64,000 nucleotides of DNA from Parus major. Its lineage: Eukaryota > Chordata > Aves > Passeriformes > Paridae. The notes below the pieces were generated by a model. It made no database searches, was not told where the DNA came from, and was given only the letters and a program-made list of their open reading frames with translations. Position 1 is the first letter of the stretch; each line of letters begins with the position of its first letter. Below, piece by piece: positions 61,201 to 64,000 of this stretch. The position numbers were made by a program, and so were the translations under genes. The stretch is taken from assembly GCF_001522545.3 (NCBI RefSeq), contig NC_031769.1, positions 23,793,617-23,857,616 on the forward strand, read 5' to 3'.

Positions 61201-64000
61201 TTATTATTTTTCAAAGCTATTGTCCTTGTAAAAATCAGATACAATTTTCATTCAAAGCCATTCTTGATTTCAATTGCAATGTATGTTCAGACACTTTAAA
61301 AGTCTTTCAAGGGTTAATGAGGTATCCTAAGTCAACCCTTACTGAAATTTTCCAGATATTCCAAAATGAGTTCTGTTAAATAGGTCAGCATCAAATGTAA
61401 CAGAAAAAGTCAGGCAGGAGGAGTCTGGAAAGAGGTGAAAAAGCCTGCTGCCTTGCTACTGTGAAAGCAAAGGAGCGAGACTGATGTTACTGATGAAAAA
61501 AAGGATTGGCTATGAAAGCAAATGTCCGCCCCTTAGCTTGCTTGTGAGTGAGGGGAGTCAGAAATGTAAGGAATTACTTCTATTTCTGTGGTGTATGAAA
61601 ACTCAGGGAGGATGGTGAACACTGTTATCAGTTCCTGCAGACTGTCCCTCTCCTGTTTTCCTACCTCCCTGTCAGCCACATTCCTCCTTTTTAAAACCAG
61701 CCCCACACACCATAGACACACTGCTGCTCCTCTGCCTGAAGGGGAGGAGGGCTGGCCACCAGCTCCAAGAGCAGTCTCCAAAATTTTGGATTTCCTCTGG
61801 CACAGGCTGTGGCCAGCGTGGATGAATTTGACGTGAGCACCGCAGACAAGGAGAAGCCTCGCCTGGAAAGAGCTGCACCCTTCTGCCACAGCATCCATAG
61901 CCTCACTGACAGTCACCACAGAGATCCCAGATGGAGCACCCACACCCCACCCAAAGTGACGGGTACCTTGAACAGTATAAATACCAAGAATGACTGAGAT
62001 TTCCTCATAAACAACAGGAACCTTCCTTTGAATTTGAGAGAGGAGAAATTGCCTTGGTCAGCACTATGTCTCTGAGTCTGAAGAACTGGAAGATATAGGC
62101 TACCACCCCTTTTATGATCCATCTTTACAAATTGCTCAGTCAGAAAGTATAAGCAGATCTGGGAGATCTTCTCCAGTTAATAATTTTGGCTGTACAAGGT
62201 GCAGCATTTTTTATGTTACAACCCTAAAATTGTGACCTGTTTCTTCCTTAGCCCAAGTCACTCTTCCTCTGTTTCCTCTCACACTACCTGAAAGCCTCTT
62301 CTGCATAAGACCTCTCCCTACACACTGCTCATGCCTCCTGCCAGCTCACTGTTCTCCTTTGCTAATGAGTTGTCTGTGACACCTTCCAGAATCGTGCCTC
62401 CATCATCTTACCCTGCTAAAGGTAATTCTGGACCCTCCAGGTGTGTTGATTTTTTTGGGGGTTCTCCCACTTGCCCTAGTCCTGATTTCCCTGGCATTGA
62501 ACATCTTCAGTTTCTCTTCACCATCCAGTGAGCACATCCAGCTAGGAGGCACAGCACTCTGCATATCCTGCTTGAGCATGCTTTGGTTGGTCTGTAGGTT
62601 ATCTGCATTGCTTGTTGAGCTTGGGAAGGACAGGGAGAAGACACATAAGCTGCATATCTCAGGTCCAGTACAAGAATTTCAGGTGGGGCATAGGATAATT
62701 CACCACCGTGGAAGCTCAGGTGGTACATGGCATTTCAGAAAGAGGACAAGAGCTAAACCACCATTAATATTTATTATAGTTGCCAGATCTTCTCATATTC
62801 ACATCAAGTCTTCATCCTCGAAATCTACATTTGGTTCACAAGTGCATCATCACCTTGCATCTATTTAGGACACAAACACTACCATACAAATACACTTTCC
62901 CATACATGATGCCTAAGAATACATAGATACTTTTATGTGTATCTATAGATATTTTTTTTTCTGACAGGGAAATTGCTAGAGCACCATTAATAACAAAAAA
63001 AAAAAACATTTCTAGGCTAAATTTTAGAGGTTTTGTTCACACAAAAAACAAATGTGTAGTCTCAAACATCCTTCCAGAGGTGTTCAGCCCTTTGTCTCTC
63101 ATGTACATACATACACCATACACTCACAGACACATACACGCAGACATGTGCCAACACACTTTATACAAAATGTATACAGCTCCATTTTGGGGATAAAAGC
63201 TTCCCATTTAGTCAGACTTGACCTCAGATCTGTCTGTATGTAGCTATTGAGTTCTGACATTGTTGTTGCAATCCACGTGACTGCTGGACCCTCATCACCA
63301 GGATCTATGAAATGGAGGGAGCAGAAAAGACTGGCTCAGTAGTCCAAGGAGATGCTGAGGCACCACAGGGCTTGCCACAGACCTCACAACCTGAGCTTAG
63401 ATGCTGCCTCCAGCTGTGCACTCCCCCAGGACATGACAGCTACTAGTCCCCAGAAGACACTCACCTGCACCTCTGCACTGCAGTGTCCTGGTTTTAAAGG
63501 CATGTTCTTTATGCCAGCTCCCTTTATTTTATCTGGAAACGAATGTGTGGATGTTCAGCAGGAACCTGTTGAATGCTGAAAGGCCTCATGGTTGTGATAC
63601 TGTAACACCTGCAGAATGTTTTCCAGAGGACCTAGAGAGGACCCAGTGCACTAAACCATTCTGTTGGTCCTACCAGATGACCTGTGTCAAGATTACAAGG
63701 TATTAAAATAAGTGTGCTGTATTGAGAAATGAATCAAAAAATTTGTATAAGTATCAGCTGATGGGTCCATGTTGCAAATCAGAAAAAGTTTCAAGAGACT
63801 TACAAATAAATACAAATAAAATATTACTTTCTGATTTGTGGCAAAGACTCAACTCAAAACTTATTTAAATAATAATATTTATGTTTTCCAGAAGTATGCT
63901 ATAAATTTCAAAATGCTTTATGAATATGTCCCAGAATTTATAGATTTTTAAAAAATAGGCACAGAAAATGCTGCTGTCCTTTTCTTATATCTAGATGACG
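58246..64000. other. Non-coding stretch with GC-richer patches
   Basis: T runs follow the CR1 at about 58276-58318. The 59.6-60.2 kb patch is GC-richer with overlapping short frames. CpG-retaining patches lie at about 60.66-60.94 and 61.80-61.97 kb. A 136-codon frame on the - strand (61533-61943) and a 141-codon frame on the + strand (62443-62868) have no motifs I recognise. A CA-rich tract sits at about 63103-63150. I cannot support any exon, RNA gene or mobile element here. Confidence 0.5.
63103..63150. repeat. Degenerate CA/ACAT-rich microsatellite
   Basis: Repeated ACAT and CACA words (ACATACATACACCATACACT, then CAGACACATACACGCAGACA) form an interrupted, ageing microsatellite of about 50 bp. 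Confidence 0.75.

Noticed and set aside
61533..61943. 136-codon open frame on the - strand as a gene
   Set aside because: No recognised family and overlapping frames in other phases. Kept only as a composition finding.
62443..62868. 141-codon open frame on the + strand
   Set aside because: The early hydrophobic residues come from a T-rich stretch and the rest has no recognisable structure. No conservation can be tested here.
63483..63600. LTR starting TGTCCTGGTTTT
   Set aside because: The start resembles avian LTRs, but what follows is not recognisable and no matching right end or flank was found.

Overview
This is a 64 kb piece of vertebrate, almost certainly bird, nuclear DNA with no recognisable host protein-coding gene. 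The evidence for a bird is the repeat content. At least twelve fragments of the CR1 LINE family carry the avian 3' end (a TTGGAAGGGACC-like block followed by iterated ATTCTRTGATTCTRTGAT, or its complement). There are also two solo endogenous-retrovirus LTRs, one of a type I know as common in songbird and other neoavian genomes. No Alu, L1 or B-type SINE is present. A songbird is plausible but inferred. The sequence is AT-rich and, by eye, CpG-depleted, like a gene desert or a very long intron. Apart from CR1 remnants, no open reading frame looks like a protein I recognise, and I could not defend any exon.

Layout. At 1-9.6 kb there is AT-rich unique DNA with a CR1 remnant on the + strand (about 3.57-4.06 kb), a faint one on the - strand (about 5.8 kb) and one on the - strand (9.32-9.59 kb). 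From 9.6 to 22.3 kb I see no mobile element over 12.7 kb, only low-complexity DNA, a 22-bp direct repeat and a 23-base A run. A short CR1 end lies at 22.35 kb. A solo LTR lies at 26.78-27.37 kb, and a second LTR with a clear promoter-like layout at 28.78-29.41 kb. CR1 ends cluster at 31.2-32.8 kb. A longer CR1 lies at 39.05-39.70 kb, and an internally deleted CR1 keeping part of the reverse transcriptase lies at 47.18-48.23 kb. At 50.84-50.98 kb a 75-base assembly gap adjoins a (CCCTTT)n array. The last CR1 group is at 54.15-58.25 kb and contains the longest ORF in the window, a 158-codon decayed LINE ORF2 remnant. From 58.25 to 64 kb I see no clear element.

No genes work together here: the content is repeat debris in non-coding DNA. 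I found no convincing new biological system. The points most worth checking are the (CCCTTT)n array with its unresolved gap, the 28.8 kb LTR promoter, three CpG-retaining patches (36.0-36.5, 60.66-60.94 and 61.8-61.97 kb) and the long block without recognisable mobile elements.
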